From NCBI GenBank assembly GCA_020350905.1, contig CP070843.1, positions 1,737,030 to 1,745,390 of the forward strand: a DNA stretch of 8,361 nucleotides. Direction: 5' to 3'. The notes below the pieces were generated by a model, which was not told where the DNA came from, made no database searches, and saw only the letters and a list, made by a program, of their open reading frames with translations. Shown here one piece after another: positions 6,713 to 8,361 of this stretch. Source of the DNA: Deltaproteobacteria bacterium (lineage in GTDB: Bacteria > Desulfobacterota > Syntrophobacteria > BM002). The translations under genes were made by a program, and so were the position numbers. Every line of letters begins with the position of its first letter. The first letter of the stretch is position 1.

Positions 6713-6745
6713 TTACCCATATGTGGTCAAACCACAAATGGGTAA
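6713..6745. repeat. 33-bp palindromic repeat, copy 3 (inverted)
   Basis: Perfect arms TTACCCA / TGGGTAA and GTGGT / ACCAC, with loop CAA, which is the complement of the TTG loop in copies 1 and 2. It therefore appears inverted relative to copy 2. Two bases separate the copies. Flanking ACCCAA (6670-6675) and TTGGGTT (6748-6754) extend the pair into one larger inverted repeat lying between the CLC and mutY-like genes. This paired, head-to-head layout resembles REP doublets (BIME/REPIN). Confidence 0.8.
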
Positions 6746-6785
6746 ATTTGGGTTAAGGTAGGGATGGTGGGATTTAGTATTGCAG

Positions 6786-8361
6786 CTACGTTTCAATCAT
6801 GACCCGTTTCAGCATCTCTTGCCGGTAAATCTTCATGAGCTCGGTTCTGGTGATGATACCCAGTAGTCGACGAAAACCGTCATCGCTCGCCACCACCGGG
6901 AGCTCCTCCATATCAATGTAACTGAATTTGTTTAGGGAAGAAGCCAAAGTCTCATCTGGGGTAACGTACACCACATCGGTATTGGCCAGATCCTTGGCAT
7001 ACACCAGCCCGTTGAGCTGATCGTCGTAGACGAACTCTTTGATGTCCTGAAAAGAAATAACTCCTTCCAGGTTGTCCTCCTCGTCCGTGGTGTAGAGATA
7101 GTTGCCCTGCCCCCTGAGAAAAAGCTGCATTACCTCATTGTAAGGCAGGCTCCCGGGTATCTTAGACACCTGGCGACTCATGACGTCACGTGCGGTGAGA
7201 TTGGTCAGAATCCCCATCTCACGGCCGGCCGAAATGTCGATGCCGCGATCAATGAGAGCTTGGGTGTAAATGGAGTGATGCATGAGTCTGCGGTGGACTA
7301 CAGTAGCCAAAACACAGGAAGTCATCAGCGGCAGGATAACCGCGTAACTGCCGGTCAACTCGAAGCCCATCATGATGGCAGCCATGGGGGCCTGAACCGC
7401 AGCTCCCAGCACCGCACCCATGCCTACCAGGGCATAACCTCCGGCGTTGGGGGCAATATTCGGCGCCAGAATATTAAATACCAGCCCAAGAACACCTCCG
7501 AGCGTAGCCCCCATAAAAAGGCAGGGGTAGAGGATGCCGCCCGAGCCTCCGGATCCTAAAGTAAGAGCAGTAGCGACAATTTTTAGGGCCAGCAGCGCCA
7601 ACAGGGTCTGCCAGATGAAATCACCCTGAATCGCCTGGGTGATAGGATCATACGAACAACCGAGAATCTGAGGAAAGAAGAAGCCGATAGCTCCCACTCC
7701 CAGACCGCCCAGTATGGGTTGCCAATGAGTCTTGACCGGAGCGAACTTCTCGAACAGCTTCTCCATTCCATGCAGGGTCTTGGTAAACCACACCGAGACA
7801 ATCCCGGCGGCAACGCCGAGCACCGCATAGAAGAAAATTTCCCAGTAACTGAACAGCGTGTAGGGTGGGAGTTTCAGAGCCGCACCCTGGACCAACCAGG
7901 CCCGGCTAACGGCAGTGGCCACCACGGAAGATATAACGATAGGGCTGAAACTGTGCAGATTGAACTCCCCCAGCACCACCTCCAGCGCGAAGAGCACCCC
8001 AGCGATGGGAGCGTTGAATATTGCGGCAAGGCCGGCCGCAGCCCCGCAGCCCACCAGCACCCGCATCCGCTCCCCAGATACCTTGAAGAATTGGCCTACT
8101 GCAGAACCAATGGAGGCGCCGATCTGAATAATGGGTCCTTCTTTTCCGGCAGAGCCGCCCGAACCCAAGGTAATGGCCGAGGCCAACATGCGCGTGGAGA
8201 AGGTACGTACCTTGATGATTCCACCTTTCAGGGCCACAGCCTGCATGGTAGCCGGAACACCGTCGCTCTTGGCCTCAACTGGAAAAAAGTAGATGAGAGG
8301 AGCCAGAAAGAAGGCTCCAAAGGCAGGTATTAAGATGACAAGCCATTTGGGGTTCCCCACC
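6786..8361 (-). CDS. CLC-family anion channel/antiporter with two CBS domains, N-terminus missing
   Basis: An integral membrane protein moving chloride or a related anion, by channel or proton-coupled exchange. The frame is open to the right edge; the apparent GTG at 8360 is internal, so numbering below is from there (524 residues to the TAG). Signatures: DGVPATMQA (33-41), matching the first anion-binding loop, with Asp where E. coli ClcA has Ser107; GSGGSAGKEGP (66-76) with the gating glutamate Glu74; FNAPIAGVLFALE (115-127); and GSGGSGGILYP (269-279), the counterpart of GxFxP. At least eight further hydrophobic helices lie between and after these. The C-terminal cytoplasmic part holds CBS1 (about 387-446, TARDVMSRQVSKIP) and CBS2 (about 457-514, ending GIITRTELM), which usually bind adenine nucleotides and adjust gating. 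The gating Glu is compatible with antiport, but I cannot identify the internal proton glutamate. The mutY-like gene follows after 205 bases with the palindrome pair between, so cotranscription is uncertain. Confidence 0.95.
   Translation of the reverse strand, partial: VGNPKWLVILIPAFGAFFLAPLIYFFPVEAKSDGVPATMQAVALKGGIIKVRTFSTRMLASAITLGSGGSAGKEGPIIQIGASIGSAVGQFFKVSGERMRVLVGCGAAAGLAAIFNAPIAGVLFALEVVLGEFNLHSFSPIVISSVVATAVSRAWLVQGAALKLPPYTLFSYWEIFFYAVLGVAAGIVSVWFTKTLHGMEKLFEKFAPVKTHWQPILGGLGVGAIGFFFPQILGCSYDPITQAIQGDFIWQTLLALLALKIVATALTLGSGGSGGILYPCLFMGATLGGVLGLVFNILAPNIAPNAGGYALVGMGAVLGAAVQAPMAAIMMGFELTGSYAVILPLMTSCVLATVVHRRLMHHSIYTQALIDRGIDISAGREMGILTNLTARDVMSRQVSKIPGSLPYNEVMQLFLRGQGNYLYTTDEEDNLEGVISFQDIKEFVYDDQLNGLVYAKDLANTDVVYVTPDETLASSLNKFSYIDMEELPVVASDDGFRRLLGIITRTELMKIYRQEMLKRVMIET

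Noticed and set aside
5658..6745. CRISPR array or single mobile element bounded by the palindromes
   Set aside because: The copies are two adjacent and one about 1 kb away, without regular spacers or a cas gene. The gene between them is a repair enzyme rather than a transposase, and no target-site duplication is visible.
7719..8333. Long plus-strand frame of 204 codons opposite the CLC gene
   Set aside because: It is antisense to a strongly conserved membrane protein and its translation has no membrane pattern or family motif, so it is a shadow frame.

Overview
The window looks like chromosomal DNA of a Gram-negative environmental bacterium of roughly balanced GC. Nothing in it fixes the taxon; the CLC and transposase variants suggest Desulfobacterota or Gammaproteobacteria, and this is inference only. 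All intact genes are read from the minus strand. In transcription order they are: a CLC anion transporter with two CBS domains (start lies beyond the right edge), a MutY-like DNA glycosylase, a subtilisin-family (S8) protease with two P domains, and a two-gene operon of unknown function. That operon encodes a three-segment membrane protein and a long soluble-looking protein that runs off the left edge.

Right part, 5636-8361: the CLC gene and the mutY-like gene are separated by a pair of 33-bp imperfect palindromes. A third copy lies just past the mutY-like stop, inside a structure that resembles an intrinsic terminator. The glycosylase lacks the usual Fe-S cysteines and carries Glu where MutY has its catalytic Asp.

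Middle, 4671-5635: no intact gene, but two decayed fragments. On the minus strand, 5098-5449 is a broken DUF4157 reading frame, with the conserved N-terminal block, an in-frame stop, a frameshift and a ruined HEXXH motif. On the plus strand, 5488-5562 encodes what reads as the N-terminus of a phage-type tail-tube protein. DUF4157 proteins and tail tubes are both hallmarks of extracellular contractile injection systems (eCIS), so this gap may be the graveyard of such a locus.

Left part, 1-4631: the protease has an intact catalytic triad and no visible signal peptide. Between it and the membrane-protein gene lies a roughly 100-bp remnant of a REP-associated (Y1/HUH) transposase that still shows the NHIH motif. 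The membrane protein carries a PFWFD motif after its third hydrophobic segment and is tightly coupled to the leftmost gene. Whether the protease and this operon belonged to the lost eCIS locus cannot be decided from this window.
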